A stretch of 64,000 nucleotides of DNA from an uncultured bacterium (GCA_902780525.1 CACZFL010000003.1:1-64000); one strand, 5' to 3'; numbered from the stretch's first letter, positions 25,532-34,750 are shown. Program-made: numbers and translations. The notes: generated by a model from the letters alone, not told the origin.

Positions 25532-28500
25532 ATGAGATTAGAAACAAGTTCTTTTTTTGATGCGTTAGCAGGCAATATAAAAAGAGGTAAGTCATTTACT
25601 CTCACGGGTTTAACGACTTTTTCACGTTTGCTTTTGCTTAAATATATCAGGCAGTTATCAAATAAAAAAATCCTGTTTATTACCTCAACCGAACAAAGTG
25701 CACTCAGATATTCTGCCGATTTGGAAAGATTGTTTGAGCTGGAGGCAAGTACGCTTCCGTATCAAAATATCTCGCCTTATGAAGTTGTTAATACCAACCT
25801 TTATGATTATCAAAAGCAAATCAGCACACTTTTTAATAAACCGGAAATAGTTATTGCTCCGGTTAAAACATTATTAGAAAAATTTCCAGATAAAGAGTTT
25901 TTTTTAAAAAACTCACTTAACCTGAAAGTCGGTAATAGTATTGACCAGAAAGAGCTTCTGTCAAAACTGATAAAACTTGGTTATAAACGATCTACAATGG
26001 TTTCAGATATCGGAGAATTTTCTATAAGGGGTGATATTGCTGATATTTATACATTAGAAGAAAATCCTGTCCGTATTGAGTTTTGGGGTGACGAGATTGT
26101 TGATATAAGGTACTTTGACAACGAAACCCAAAGAGCAATAACAGACCCCTCACCCCTAACTACTCTCCCAAAGGAGGCGAGGAGAAATACAAAGCCTTCA
26201 CAGATTCAGATTTACCCGCTTTACAAGTTTGTTTTACCTGAAGGGGTAAATGAAGGGGTAAATGAAGGGGGAAACAAAGGGGGAAATATAGCAAAAAATT
26301 TGCCTCAAAAAACAAAAGAACAAATTGAAAATGAGGGTTATTTTGAGGGGATAAATGTTTATCAATCTTACTTTAATGACAATTTAGTCAGTATTTTTGA
26401 TTATTTAAACGATTATATTGTTATTTTTGATGAACAGGCAGAAATTACTTCAAAGTACGGATTAATTACCGAAACCTTTGATAATCAATATAATGAAGGA
26501 CTAAAAACAGAACAGATTTACCCTTTAAAAGAATTAAATCATTATAATTTAGAGGATTTTACCAAACAAATTTCGGCTTTTCAGAAAATCGGCATGAATA
26601 ATTTTCTGTCCGATGAAAACAACGAAGTTATTGATATTGATTCAAGAAATATTCAGATTTTTGACGCAAATATGGAAGCGGTTGCAGAGTTTATACAGGA
26701 ACATAAAGGTTATCAAATCACTATTGCTACTGATTTTCATGAAAGAGTAAAAGAGGTTTTGGCTTCTTTTGAAATTTTTAATATCAACTTTATAAAAAAT
26801 ATTACTTCTCAGGGAACAATTATTCCTGAGGCTAAAATACTTTTGATTACAGACAGAGAACTTTTTAATAAAAGGCAAAAAGATATTCCTTCTAACCGCA
26901 AAAGACGGTATAAAGAAAAAGCAGAATATATTGAAAATATTAATGATATTAAAGAAGGAGAGTACGTTGTCCACTCCGTTCACGGTGTCGGAATCTATAA
27001 AGGGCTTACCAAACAGGAATTTGACGGACAGTTAAAAGATTATTTGACAATAGAGTACGCAAATAATGACAAACTGCATATTCCCGCAGAACAGATAAAT
27101 ATGCTCTGCCGTTACAGGGGCTCAGGACAAGTCAAACCACAGCTTTCAAGAATGGGCGGCTCGGATTGGGAGAGCACAAAAACAAAAGTCAAAAAGGCTG
27201 TTGAAACAATTGCTTACGACCTGTTACGCCTATATGCAAGAAGAAAAATGCAGCAGGGAATAGAGTTTGCTCCGGATAGTCCGCTTCAGTTAGAAATGGA
27301 AGACACGTTTGAATACATAGAAACCCCTGATCAGCTGAAAGCAATTAATCAAATAAAAGAGGATATGGAAAGTCCAAACCCTATGGACAGACTTGTCTGC
27401 GGCGATGTCGGATTCGGTAAAACTGAAGTTGCAATGCGTGCAATGTTTAAAGCGGTTACTTCGCTTAAACAGGTTGCCGTAATTGTTCCGACAACAGTTC
27501 TTGCACTTCAGCATTATCAAACTATTAATGACAGATTTAAGCCGTTTGGGATTGATGTAGAGCTTCTTTGTCGATTTAGAAGTACAAAAGAAAGGAATGA
27601 AACGCTCAAAAACCTTGCAACAGGGAAATGTGATGTAGTTATAGCAACCCATGCACTACTTCAGGACAAAGTTATTTTTAAGGATTTGGGCTTGCTTGTA
27701 ATTGACGAGGAGCACAGATTTGGAGTAAGACACAAGGAAAAACTAAAAGAGTTCAGAGAAAATATTGATATTATATCGATGTCAGCAACACCTATTCCGA
27801 GAACTTTGTATATGTCTTTGTCAGGCATTAAAGATATTTCTGTTATAAACACTCCGCCTCAAAACCGCTTACCTATTAAGACTTATGTCGGTGAATACAA
27901 TGAGCAGACTGTTAAAAACGCTATTACAAATGAGCTTGACCGTGACGGACAGGTATTTTATCTCTATAACAGGGTTGAAACAATTGAAGAGTTTAAACTC
28001 GAACTTCAAAAACTTGTTCCGCACGCACGAATAGCGGTCGGTCATGGGCAACTGAGTGAAAAACAGCTTGAAGATGTAATTGTAGGTTTTGATAACCACG
28101 AAAGTGATATCTTACTTTGTACAACAATTATTGAAAACGGACTTGATATTCCAAACGCCAATACAATAATCATTCACGAATCCGACAAACTCGGTTTAGC
28201 ACAAATGTACCAACTCAGAGGCCGCGTCGGAAGAAGCGAAAAACAGGCATATTGCTATTGTTTATATAAGAAAAACAAAGAGCTTTCAGAAGAAGCAACC
28301 GAAAGGTTAAAGGCAATAAAAGAGTTCACGACACTAGGAAGCGGATACAGAATCGCTATGCGTGACGTTGAGATCAGAGGCGTCGGGAATATCTTGGGAA
28401 CAAAACAACACGGTCATATGATTAACGTAGGTTTTGATACCTATTGCCAGCTTCTTGAAGAAACCGTAAATGAACTTAAAGGAGAGAAAATAAAAGCTAA

Positions 28501-28990
28501 CAAGCCGACAATTGTTGATATTAATGTTACTGCTTATATTCCTGATGAATGGGTTGGTTCGACAGAACAGAAAATGATAGAATACAAGCGTTTGAGTGAC
28601 GTTAAAAATGAAACAGAGCTGAATTACATAGTATCTGAATGGAAAGACAGATTCTCACGTATTCCTGACGAAGTTGAAAACCTTATTAAATTAATTAAAA
28701 TCAGACTTACGGCAACGGATTGCGGAATATCAGTAATCAGAGAAGCCGGAACAGATATCAGAGTTTATACACCATTTACGCCATATGAATGGAATATAAT
28801 AAAACAGGGACTTCAAAAAGACATCGCTAAAAAATTGAAATTTACCGTAGCGCCAAAAACCTGCACCGAAGGAAAATCTATTATTTTAATAAATAATGAG
28901 TATTTAACTTTTGAAGAATTGTTTGATATTTTGACAGGATTATTTTATTACATAAAAGAAACCGCTAATAAATACGGCAACCAGCTTTAA
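25532..28990 (+). CDS. mfd: Transcription-repair coupling factor Mfd, with in-frame insertions
   Basis: Mfd removes RNA polymerase stalled at DNA lesions and recruits UvrA. The 1152-residue protein contains the UvrB-like N-terminal domains, the RNA-polymerase-interacting domain (EYVVHSVHGVGIYKG, about 475-490), and the RecG-like translocase with Walker A GDVGFGKTEVA, DEEH box VIDEEHRFGV, SATPIPRTL, and the TRG region (GRVGRSEKQAYCY). In the linker after the UvrB-homology region, residues about 204-224 (DPSPLTTLPKEARRN...) and 238-253 (four GxN(E/K/I) units) look like additions not expected in the family. The mRNA appears leaderless. Confidence 0.97.
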   Translation: MRLETSSFFDALAGNIKRGKSFTLTGLTTFSRLLLLKYIRQLSNKKILFITSTEQSALRYSADLERLFELEASTLPYQNISPYEVVNTNLYDYQKQISTLFNKPEIVIAPVKTLLEKFPDKEFFLKNSLNLKVGNSIDQKELLSKLIKLGYKRSTMVSDIGEFSIRGDIADIYTLEENPVRIEFWGDEIVDIRYFDNETQRAITDPSPLTTLPKEARRNTKPSQIQIYPLYKFVLPEGVNEGVNEGGNKGGNIAKNLPQKTKEQIENEGYFEGINVYQSYFNDNLVSIFDYLNDYIVIFDEQAEITSKYGLITETFDNQYNEGLKTEQIYPLKELNHYNLEDFTKQISAFQKIGMNNFLSDENNEVIDIDSRNIQIFDANMEAVAEFIQEHKGYQITIATDFHERVKEVLASFEIFNINFIKNITSQGTIIPEAKILLITDRELFNKRQKDIPSNRKRRYKEKAEYIENINDIKEGEYVVHSVHGVGIYKGLTKQEFDGQLKDYLTIEYANNDKLHIPAEQINMLCRYRGSGQVKPQLSRMGGSDWESTKTKVKKAVETIAYDLLRLYARRKMQQGIEFAPDSPLQLEMEDTFEYIETPDQLKAINQIKEDMESPNPMDRLVCGDVGFGKTEVAMRAMFKAVTSLKQVAVIVPTTVLALQHYQTINDRFKPFGIDVELLCRFRSTKERNETLKNLATGKCDVVIATHALLQDKVIFKDLGLLVIDEEHRFGVRHKEKLKEFRENIDIISMSATPIPRTLYMSLSGIKDISVINTPPQNRLPIKTYVGEYNEQTVKNAITNELDRDGQVFYLYNRVETIEEFKLELQKLVPHARIAVGHGQLSEKQLEDVIVGFDNHESDILLCTTIIENGLDIPNANTIIIHESDKLGLAQMYQLRGRVGRSEKQAYCYCLYKKNKELSEEATERLKAIKEFTTLGSGYRIAMRDVEIRGVGNILGTKQHGHMINVGFDTYCQLLEETVNELKGEKIKANKPTIVDINVTAYIPDEWVGSTEQKMIEYKRLSDVKNETELNYIVSEWKDRFSRIPDEVENLIKLIKIRLTATDCGISVIREAGTDIRVYTPFTPYEWNIIKQGLQKDIAKKLKFTVAPKTCTEGKSIILINNEYLTFEELFDILTGLFYYIKETANKYGNQL
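26243..26290 (+). repeat. Four tandem 12-bp repeats inside mfd
   Basis: Two exact copies of GGGGTAAATGAA are followed by two decayed copies (GGGGGAAACAAA, GGGGGAAATATA). The unit keeps the reading frame and encodes GVNE-GVNE-GGNK-GGNI. Its core is the 9-mer found dispersed through the window. Confidence 0.85.
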
Positions 28991-29024
28991 ATGTAAAAAT
29001 ATGTAACAATTACCCGAAATCAGC

Positions 29025-29051
29025 TAAAGATTTTTTTATTTTTGCCGATAT
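29025..29051 (+). promoter_or_regulatory. Sigma-28 (FliA)-type promoter
   Basis: TAAAGATT (29025-29032), an 11-nt spacer, and GCCGATAT (29044-29051) differ by one base each from the enterobacterial sigma-28 consensus TAAAGTTT-N11-GCCGATAA. It lies 45 nt before the small gene at 29096. Flagellar genes are present elsewhere in the window, so a FliA-type sigma factor is plausible. Confidence 0.65.
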
Positions 29052-29095
29052 GTAAGCTGTAAGATTTAAAATCGTCGTTTTTTGAGAGGTAAATT

Positions 29096-29224
29096 ATGGA
29101 ACAGGAAAAAACATTACAGCTTGATAAAGATTTAGAAAAAGACATTCAGGAATGCAAAAAAAATGCAGAGTTTATAGAAAAAGTTCTGACAATGCTTGTT
29201 AAAGGTTTTGCCCCTGAATACTAA
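29096..29224 (+). CDS. 42-residue protein behind a sigma-28-like promoter
   Basis: A small reading frame with GAGAGG seven bases before the ATG encodes a highly charged, helical protein: the first 30 residues are an amphipathic, coiled-coil-prone helix (LQLDKDLEKDIQECKKNAEF), then a hydrophobic patch (VLTMLVKGF). It is too short for FlgM and has no recognised domain. The promoter suggests late flagellar-class expression, so it may be a small flagellar accessory or regulatory protein; this is inference. It stands alone between mfd and the first bioG. Confidence 0.6.
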   Translation: MEQEKTLQLDKDLEKDIQECKKNAEFIEKVLTMLVKGFAPEY

Positions 29225-29253
29225 CCTTTTGTAGAATATTTTATGCATTATTA

Positions 29254-29282
29254 TTGTATTTAAGCCGGTTTTTAAATATAAT
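29254..29282 (+). promoter_or_regulatory. Leaderless-type promoter of bioG (first copy)
   Basis: TTGTAT (29254-29259), 17-nt spacer, perfect TATAAT (29277-29282), then 6 nt to the ATG at 29289. No ribosome site. Confidence 0.75.
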
Positions 29283-29288
29283 GTATGC

Positions 29289-29939
29289 ATGAAACAATTT
29301 TACCTGGATAACAGTTCTGATAATCTTTTACTGTTTTTTGCAGGCTGGGGCTGTGATGAATACGAGTTTGAACATTTAACATCTGAATCTGATGTATTAA
29401 TTTTGTATGATTATACTGATTTAGAGTTAAATTTTGATTTTTCAAAATACAAAGAAATCAATTTGATTGCATTTTCGGCAGGTGTTTTTATCGCTTCTGT
29501 TTTTAATTTTGATTTCAAAGTTAATAAAAAAATTGCAATCGACGGAAATCCATATCTTTTTGACGAACATTTCGGGCTGTCTAAAAGTATTCAGGATGCT
29601 CTTTATAATGTTACAGAAGAAAATGCAGAAGATTTTGCAAAAAATTACCTTGTTAAAACAGAAGAAGAATACAAAAATTTTCACCCTGCAAGACGAACTC
29701 TTGAAAGCTGCAGGTTTGAGTTTGAGTGTTTAAAACAGATATACCGTTCTCAAAAGCAGAGTATTAAAGATATTTATGATTATGCATTAGTCGGCAAAGA
29801 TGACCCGATATTTAATGTTGAGGCACAGAAAGAGATTTACGGAAATCGCCTTTTTGTTATTGAAAATGCCCGTCACAACCTGTTTTTCAGAATAAAAAGC
29901 TATGAGGATTTATTCCGGTTTTGCAAAATATCTGTTTAG
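29289..29939 (+). CDS. bioG: BioG-type pimeloyl-ACP methyl ester esterase (copy 1)
   Basis: A 216-residue DUF452/BioG alpha/beta hydrolase. BioG removes the methyl group from pimeloyl-ACP methyl ester to release pimeloyl-ACP for biotin synthesis. Diagnostic features are LLLFFAGWGCDEYEF at residues 13-27, LILYDYTDLE, the nucleophile elbow AFSAGVF (Ser63), an Asp in VGKDDPIF and the His in NARHNLFFR. A second, divergent copy lies 3 kb away next to bioC. This one stands alone behind its own strong promoter and may be the more divergent in role. Confidence 0.8.
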   Translation: MKQFYLDNSSDNLLLFFAGWGCDEYEFEHLTSESDVLILYDYTDLELNFDFSKYKEINLIAFSAGVFIASVFNFDFKVNKKIAIDGNPYLFDEHFGLSKSIQDALYNVTEENAEDFAKNYLVKTEEEYKNFHPARRTLESCRFEFECLKQIYRSQKQSIKDIYDYALVGKDDPIFNVEAQKEIYGNRLFVIENARHNLFFRIKSYEDLFRFCKISV

Positions 29940-30072
29940 TCAAAGCGTTTTTGTCGGATAATTGTGAATATTTATACACAACACTCTTAACAATTTCGGC
30001 TTTTTGTTTTATTATATAAAAGTATTGCAAATTATTATTGTAGTGCAGAGAGAATTTTTAAGGAGTAAATAT

Positions 30073-31176
30073 ATGAAAAAACTATTGGTATGTCTGGCTG
30101 TTTCAACAGTTTTGTTTACAGGCTGTTCATTTATGAATAAAACAGGAATTATTGAAGTTAACGGAAAAGTTATTACACAGGCTGATTTTGACAGAGAATT
30201 TGACAAAAATGTTGATAAATCATTCCTGAAATCTTTTGGCGGTGCTAAAAACTTTAAAAAAGAAGAAAACAACCCAATGTATTTGGTATTCAAGGAAAAA
30301 GTTACAAATGAACTTATTATCAAATCTCTTTTAGACGCTGAAATCGAAAAAAGAGGAATAGTGGCAACAAAAGAAGATGTTCAGAGCGAAATTAAGAAAG
30401 TTATCGACAAAGTTGGTTCAAAAGAAGAGCTGAATAGAATTCTTAAAGAAAGAAAAATCTCTAACGAACAGTTTACGAATGATTTGAAAACTCAAGTCAA
30501 AATCAGAAAACTTGTTAACTCAGAAGAAAAAGTGACTGTATCTGATGCTGACGCAAAAGCATATTATGATTCTCATAAAAACGAATTCACTCACGGAGAA
30601 CAAGTCAGAGCATCACATATTCTTATTGCTGCCAACTTCCTTGATTTGCTTCAGACAATAAAACAAAAAAATCCAAACATAACACCTGCAGAACTTAACG
30701 CAGAGATAGAAAAAATTATGGCTTCTCAAAAAACAAAAGCAGAGTCAATTTTGGCAGAAGTTAAGAAAAACCCCGACAACTTTGCTAAAATTGCTCAACA
30801 AAAATCAGACGATAAAGGAAGCGCAGCAAGAGGCGGCGAGTTAGGCTTCTTCCCGAGAGAAGCAATGGTAAAAGAATTTGCTGATGCAGCTTTTTCAATG
30901 AAGCCTAACACTATAAGTGATTTGGTTCAGACAAACTTCGGATACCACATCATAAAAGTAACCGACAGAATGGAACCGGGAACAATTCCGTTTGCAAAAG
31001 TTAAAGAAGACTTAAAATTCTATCTTGAAACACAAAAACAAATTGCTGTTCTCAAAAAAATCACAACAAGGCTGATGAAAGAAGCTGACATTAAATATCT
31101 TGACCCGACCTATGATCCGGCAAAACTGGTTGATGTCAAAGTTGAAAATACAGCAGAAACAAAAGAGGCAAAATAA
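30073..31176 (+). CDS. Lipoprotein peptidyl-prolyl isomerase (SurA/PrsA-like)
   Basis: A 367-residue foldase. A lipoprotein signal ends in LFTGC (lipobox; Cys at residue 18 of the ATG at 30073). The N-terminal helical chaperone region resembles the SurA_N domain (GKVITQADFDREF). A parvulin domain follows at about residues 175-320: RASHILIAAN, then a Lys/Gln-rich insert, then KSDDKGSAARGGELGFFPREAM and TNFGYHIIKVTDR. Such proteins fold exported proteins in the periplasm or on the outer face of the membrane. The start is fixed by AAGGAG and by the lipobox; the longer frame from 30004 is not supported. A strong terminator follows. Confidence 0.9.
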   Translation: MKKLLVCLAVSTVLFTGCSFMNKTGIIEVNGKVITQADFDREFDKNVDKSFLKSFGGAKNFKKEENNPMYLVFKEKVTNELIIKSLLDAEIEKRGIVATKEDVQSEIKKVIDKVGSKEELNRILKERKISNEQFTNDLKTQVKIRKLVNSEEKVTVSDADAKAYYDSHKNEFTHGEQVRASHILIAANFLDLLQTIKQKNPNITPAELNAEIEKIMASQKTKAESILAEVKKNPDNFAKIAQQKSDDKGSAARGGELGFFPREAMVKEFADAAFSMKPNTISDLVQTNFGYHIIKVTDRMEPGTIPFAKVKEDLKFYLETQKQIAVLKKITTRLMKEADIKYLDPTYDPAKLVDVKVENTAETKEAK

Positions 31177-31193
31177 ATAGATATTTATAGACG

Positions 31194-31223
31194 TCCGGCT
31201 TTGCAAAAATTTGCAAAGCCGGA
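31194..31223. terminator. Bidirectional intrinsic terminator
   Basis: A 14-bp stem (31194-31207 with 31210-31223) around AA, rich in TCCGGC, between convergent genes ending at 31176 and 31234. Confidence 0.85.
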
Positions 31224-31233
31224 TTTCTATTAT

Positions 31234-31998
31234 CTAAAAAGTTACGCTTCTTTTTACATTTTTTAAAGATTCATCATTTGGAATTTTAAACCCGAAAATA
31301 TTTCTTTCGTCCTCATAGCTTTCAACAAAAATTGTTCCGCCATGCGCCTCGACAATTTTTTTGGAAGCATATAATCCAAGTCCTATTCCACTGTGAGTTT
31401 TTGAATATGAAATATATCTTGCAAAAATATTTTTGCGTCTGTCAGGAGTCAAATACGGACTTCTGTTTTCAAACATAAAGCAAGTATAATTTTGTTCGTT
31501 ATAGACTTTTACTTTCAACTCGGTTTTCGGATAAGCATATTTTATACCGTTTGACAAAAGGTTCATTACAACCCGCCTTAATTGAACTATATCACCCCAG
31601 ACATTTTCTTGGTCTGCATAATTTCCAAGGGTAATTTTTATTCCCTTATCATTTGCCAAATAAACCATCTCATCTGTACATTCAGCTGTTAGGTCAGCTA
31701 TTGAAACACATTCTGATTTTAAATTTATTGTGCCTTTTTCATTTCTGTACGTTGCAAGAACGGAACACAACATCGCATTCATATATTTGCAGGAATCAAG
31801 CAGCATTTCCATAATCTCACGCTGCTCCGGAAGAACTCTTCCGAATTTCCCTTTAAGAATAAGTTCTATCGCTCTTATTTGAGCTATTGTAGGGTTTTTT
31901 AAATCATGACTTAGTGATGCTACAAAAGTTTCTCTCTGTTTTTGCAACAAATCATCTTTGTCGGTATCATTTACCGATTTGTCTGTAAATGTATTCAT
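31234..31998 (-). CDS. Histidine kinase without sensor domain
   Basis: A 254-residue kinase core: a short polar N-terminus, the H-box ETFVASLSHDLKNP with His31, the N-box VVMNLLSNGIKYA, a degenerate G1 region (FMFENRSPYLTP lacks DxGxG), F-box ARYIS, and G2 SGIGLGLYASKKIV. There is no transmembrane or sensory region, so input must come from a partner. The G1 change suggests weak or altered ATP handling. GGAG and GGGAGA lie before the ATG. It is not paired with a regulator here; it lies upstream of the bioC gene in minus orientation by transcription order after bioC. Confidence 0.85.
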   Translation of the reverse strand: MNTFTDKSVNDTDKDDLLQKQRETFVASLSHDLKNPTIAQIRAIELILKGKFGRVLPEQREIMEMLLDSCKYMNAMLCSVLATYRNEKGTINLKSECVSIADLTAECTDEMVYLANDKGIKITLGNYADQENVWGDIVQLRRVVMNLLSNGIKYAYPKTELKVKVYNEQNYTCFMFENRSPYLTPDRRKNIFARYISYSKTHSGIGLGLYASKKIVEAHGGTIFVESYEDERNIFGFKIPNDESLKNVKRSVTF

Positions 31999-32073
31999 TT
32001 CTCCCGTTTTTCTCCTCCTTACACAAAAGTTATGCTATTGCAAAGATATTGAACGGAAAATTAGCCAATTTTC

Positions 32074-32802
32074 CTATTTTTGAATCTTTATGTAAATTGG
32101 ATTATAAGTAAGTGTGGGACGATTTGCACAAAAACTGTTATATTCTTTTTTAAAATTTATTAAATCGCGTTTTGTCCAGGTTTCTGACGAAAGAGCATTT
32201 ACTCCGGTATTTTGAATATGTTTTAAGACCTCCTGGGGAGTTTTGAACGCCATAACCCAGGCTTCTTCATCAATTAACGGATTGTGCTTTTTTAGTTTTT
32301 CTTCGTATTCTTTTTTTGAAAAATACGGAAGCGTTTTTCCGGTAACGTAAAATATTTCTCTGAAATTTTCCGTTCCAAATGAAGAAAAAATCAGTGTTCC
32401 GCCATTATTAAGTTTTTCTGCCAATTTTTCAACAAAACCTGTTACATCATCAACCCACTGGAGAGCTGCGTTTGAAATTATTAAATCATATTTTTTATTA
32501 TCCGAAATAATGTATTCTTCAATATCCTCTGAGATAAAATTTATTTGAGGATGTATCGCTTTTATGTACTCTTCGCAGTCAGGCACAATATCAATTGCAG
32601 TATATTTTTGAAACGAGATATTACTAACGGCAAGCTCTGTTAATAAACCGGTTCCACAGCCTATTTCTAATACATCAGAACATTCATAGCCAGAAGAAAG
32701 CATTTTAATAAGCTTTTCAGCCATTCTTTTTTGAATACGCGCATTTTCATTGTACTCTCTGAGTTTTCTTCCGAAACGTTTTTTTATGAGCTCTTTATTC
32801 AT
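32074..32802 (-). CDS. bioC: Malonyl-ACP O-methyltransferase BioC
   Basis: BioC methylates malonyl-ACP (or malonyl-CoA) with SAM to start pimelate synthesis on the fatty acid machinery. The 242-residue protein has the BioC opening KKRFGRKLREYNENARIQ, SAM motif I VLEIGCGTGLLTE, the acidic AIDIVPDCEEY, and motif IV SNAALQWVDD, all typical of BioC. I choose the ATG at 32802 because it overlaps the bioG stop (ATGA) and has GGAG upstream. The coupling to bioG gives the classical bioC-bioG pair that makes the pimeloyl moiety of biotin. Confidence 0.9.
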   Translation of the reverse strand: MNKELIKKRFGRKLREYNENARIQKRMAEKLIKMLSSGYECSDVLEIGCGTGLLTELAVSNISFQKYTAIDIVPDCEEYIKAIHPQINFISEDIEEYIISDNKKYDLIISNAALQWVDDVTGFVEKLAEKLNNGGTLIFSSFGTENFREIFYVTGKTLPYFSKKEYEEKLKKHNPLIDEEAWVMAFKTPQEVLKHIQNTGVNALSSETWTKRDLINFKKEYNSFCANRPTLTYNPIYIKIQK

Positions 32803-33413
32803 AATAAATCGCTCCATTTTTTGTACAGGTTGAATGGCGCATGACCGCTTTCTGTATTAGGTTCTGCTCCCCAGAATGCACACTGGTTTTTTGTTGGTAT
32901 GATTCTGTCTTTTGAAGATATAATTACTCTGTCATATTTAAAATCCTGATTAGCTTCGTAGTGCGTAAGTGCTTCAAGCTCTGTTTTTTGGTTTTCAAAC
33001 TCTCTATTTGGGGGATAAATATCATCCGGAATGTCTGAATACATTGATTTTATAAACCGCTCTGCACCTTCAGATGAAAATCCTCTAAGAGTCAAGTCAT
33101 AAATCTTGTTTGGGATTCCAAACCTGTCATCAACAGGTTTAAGCGTTCCGTTTATTGCAGTTTTTGAAACGTAATCAATATCAAAAAGTGTTGCAATCAT
33201 TACTCCCATCGACCAGGCAACAAGATATTTTTGCGGGAAAATATTTAATTTATCAAAATCAAAATCCGTTTCAAGCGAATTGTAATCATAAAACATCAAA
33301 ACATCATAATCTTCGAGTGAAAGGTGATTAACAACGCATTCATCCATACCCCAACCGTTAAAAAATATGATTAGTTTTTGATTATTTTTCTGATTAAGCC
33401 ATTTATATTTCAT
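32799..33413 (-). CDS. bioG: BioG-type pimeloyl-ACP methyl ester esterase (copy 2)
   Basis: A 204-residue DUF452/BioG protein: IIFFNGWGMDECVV (residues 15-28), LMFYDYNSLE, nucleophile elbow AWSMGVM (Ser68), catalytic His in ESGHAPFN, and the NGTLKPVDDRFGIP block typical of BioG. It is the likely partner of bioC, whose start overlaps its stop. It begins 11 nt after the M16 peptidase gene, so the three genes may be one transcript. It differs considerably from copy 1. Confidence 0.88.
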   Translation of the reverse strand: MKYKWLNQKNNQKLIIFFNGWGMDECVVNHLSLEDYDVLMFYDYNSLETDFDFDKLNIFPQKYLVAWSMGVMIATLFDIDYVSKTAINGTLKPVDDRFGIPNKIYDLTLRGFSSEGAERFIKSMYSDIPDDIYPPNREFENQKTELEALTHYEANQDFKYDRVIISSKDRIIPTKNQCAFWGAEPNTESGHAPFNLYKKWSDLL

Positions 33414-33424
33414 AATTATTTATT

Positions 33425-34750
33425 TTATTTTTTTGGACGTAAAACGCTTATAACCGCATGATTAAGGTCTAAGTATTTTTTTGCAGCATTTTGCAAATCT
33501 TCTGAGGTTATGCTTTCACAAGCCGGAATATAGTCTTCTGCCAGTGCTAAATCATCACATACTGTCATATAGTACCCTATTGATTCACCTATGTCAGAAA
33601 CCGTTTCAACTTCACAAGCAAAACGAGATTTAACCTTTTTCTTAGCTTTATTGAGTTCCCGCTCTGTAATATTTTCTTTGACCTTTTCGATTTCACTTTT
33701 TACAAGTTCAATAGCTTTTTCTTTGTACTCAGGGTTGAAATTTGCCTGAATAAAGAAATTACAGCCGTCACGGAAGGTATAATTTTCAGCATCAATAATG
33801 TTAAAAATATGTTCTTTACTGTTTTCAATCAGATTCTGAAAAAGTCTTGAGCTTGAACCCTCACCTAAAATAATTGCAAGCATTTCCATTGCTATAACAT
33901 TTTTTAAATCACTAGCTTCTGCACCTAAAAAACCAAACATCATAAAAGATGAGTTAATATCAGCCTCGTTTTCCACATAAACCTGCTTGCTTACCGGTTC
34001 ATCGGGTTTGATATTTCTGACAGGAGGTTCAGGTCTTTCACCCCAGTTAAATTCATTAACAATTTTTTCCAGAACTTTTTCCGAATCAAAATCACCTACA
34101 ACGATCGTCGTTACATTTTTTGGGGAATAAAAAGTTCTGTAATAATCCATGATTTCCTGTTGAAAAACCTGAGATATAATTTCGGGAGTTCCTATAACAT
34201 CGCGTTTATAGGGGTGAGAAGTGTACATTGCATGATTTGTTGCATTATAAACTTTAGTCCATGGCTGGTCTTTTCTCATTCTTATTTCTTCAATGACAAC
34301 GTGGCGTTCACGCTTATCGGTAACATTTTTATCATTAACGTCAAAAGGCGCACCCATTTCATAATCAGGAATAACAGGGTCGGTCATCATATCTGCGTGA
34401 AGCTCTATTGCAAGATTAAAGTTTTCATCTCCGTCACCCTTTGGGAGCGTAACATAATAAAAAGTATAGTCTTTCCAGGTTGCTGCATTAACAATTGCAC
34501 CTCTTGATTCAAGAATCTTATCAAATTCACCTGCTTTGTGTTTATGAGTTCCTTTAAACATCAAATGTTCAAGAAAATGTGAAATTCCGTTGTTTTTATC
34601 ATTTTCATTAATCGAACCCGTTTTAACCCAGGAAGAAACGTTAACCATATCCCCTTCTTTATGTGCCAAAACTATTTTATGTCCGTTTTCACGTTCATAT
34701 ATCTCAACTTCTCTTGTTAAAAACGGATATTTAATTAACTTTTTTATCAT
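33425..34750 (-). CDS. M16 family zinc peptidase (processing-peptidase-like)
   Basis: A 441-residue pitrilysin/MPP-like peptidase. The inverted zinc motif HFLEHLMFKGT (HxxEH) is present near residue 50 and the distal glutamate in HVVIEEIRM about 75 residues later. The C-terminal half carries the inactive-type second domain (ARY-like region, GEGSSSRLFQNL). Between the two zinc-binding parts there is a short family-atypical segment (YEMGAPFDVNDKNVTDKRER). The protein lacks a signal peptide and is presumably cytosolic, as in the YmxG/PqqL-like single-chain bacterial group. The ATG at 34750 has AGAGG upstream. It heads the operon with bioG and bioC. Confidence 0.9.
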   Translation of the reverse strand: MIKKLIKYPFLTREVEIYERENGHKIVLAHKEGDMVNVSSWVKTGSINENDKNNGISHFLEHLMFKGTHKHKAGEFDKILESRGAIVNAATWKDYTFYYVTLPKGDGDENFNLAIELHADMMTDPVIPDYEMGAPFDVNDKNVTDKRERHVVIEEIRMRKDQPWTKVYNATNHAMYTSHPYKRDVIGTPEIISQVFQQEIMDYYRTFYSPKNVTTIVVGDFDSEKVLEKIVNEFNWGERPEPPVRNIKPDEPVSKQVYVENEADINSSFMMFGFLGAEASDLKNVIAMEMLAIILGEGSSSRLFQNLIENSKEHIFNIIDAENYTFRDGCNFFIQANFNPEYKEKAIELVKSEIEKVKENITERELNKAKKKVKSRFACEVETVSDIGESIGYYMTVCDDLALAEDYIPACESITSEDLQNAAKKYLDLNHAVISVLRPKK

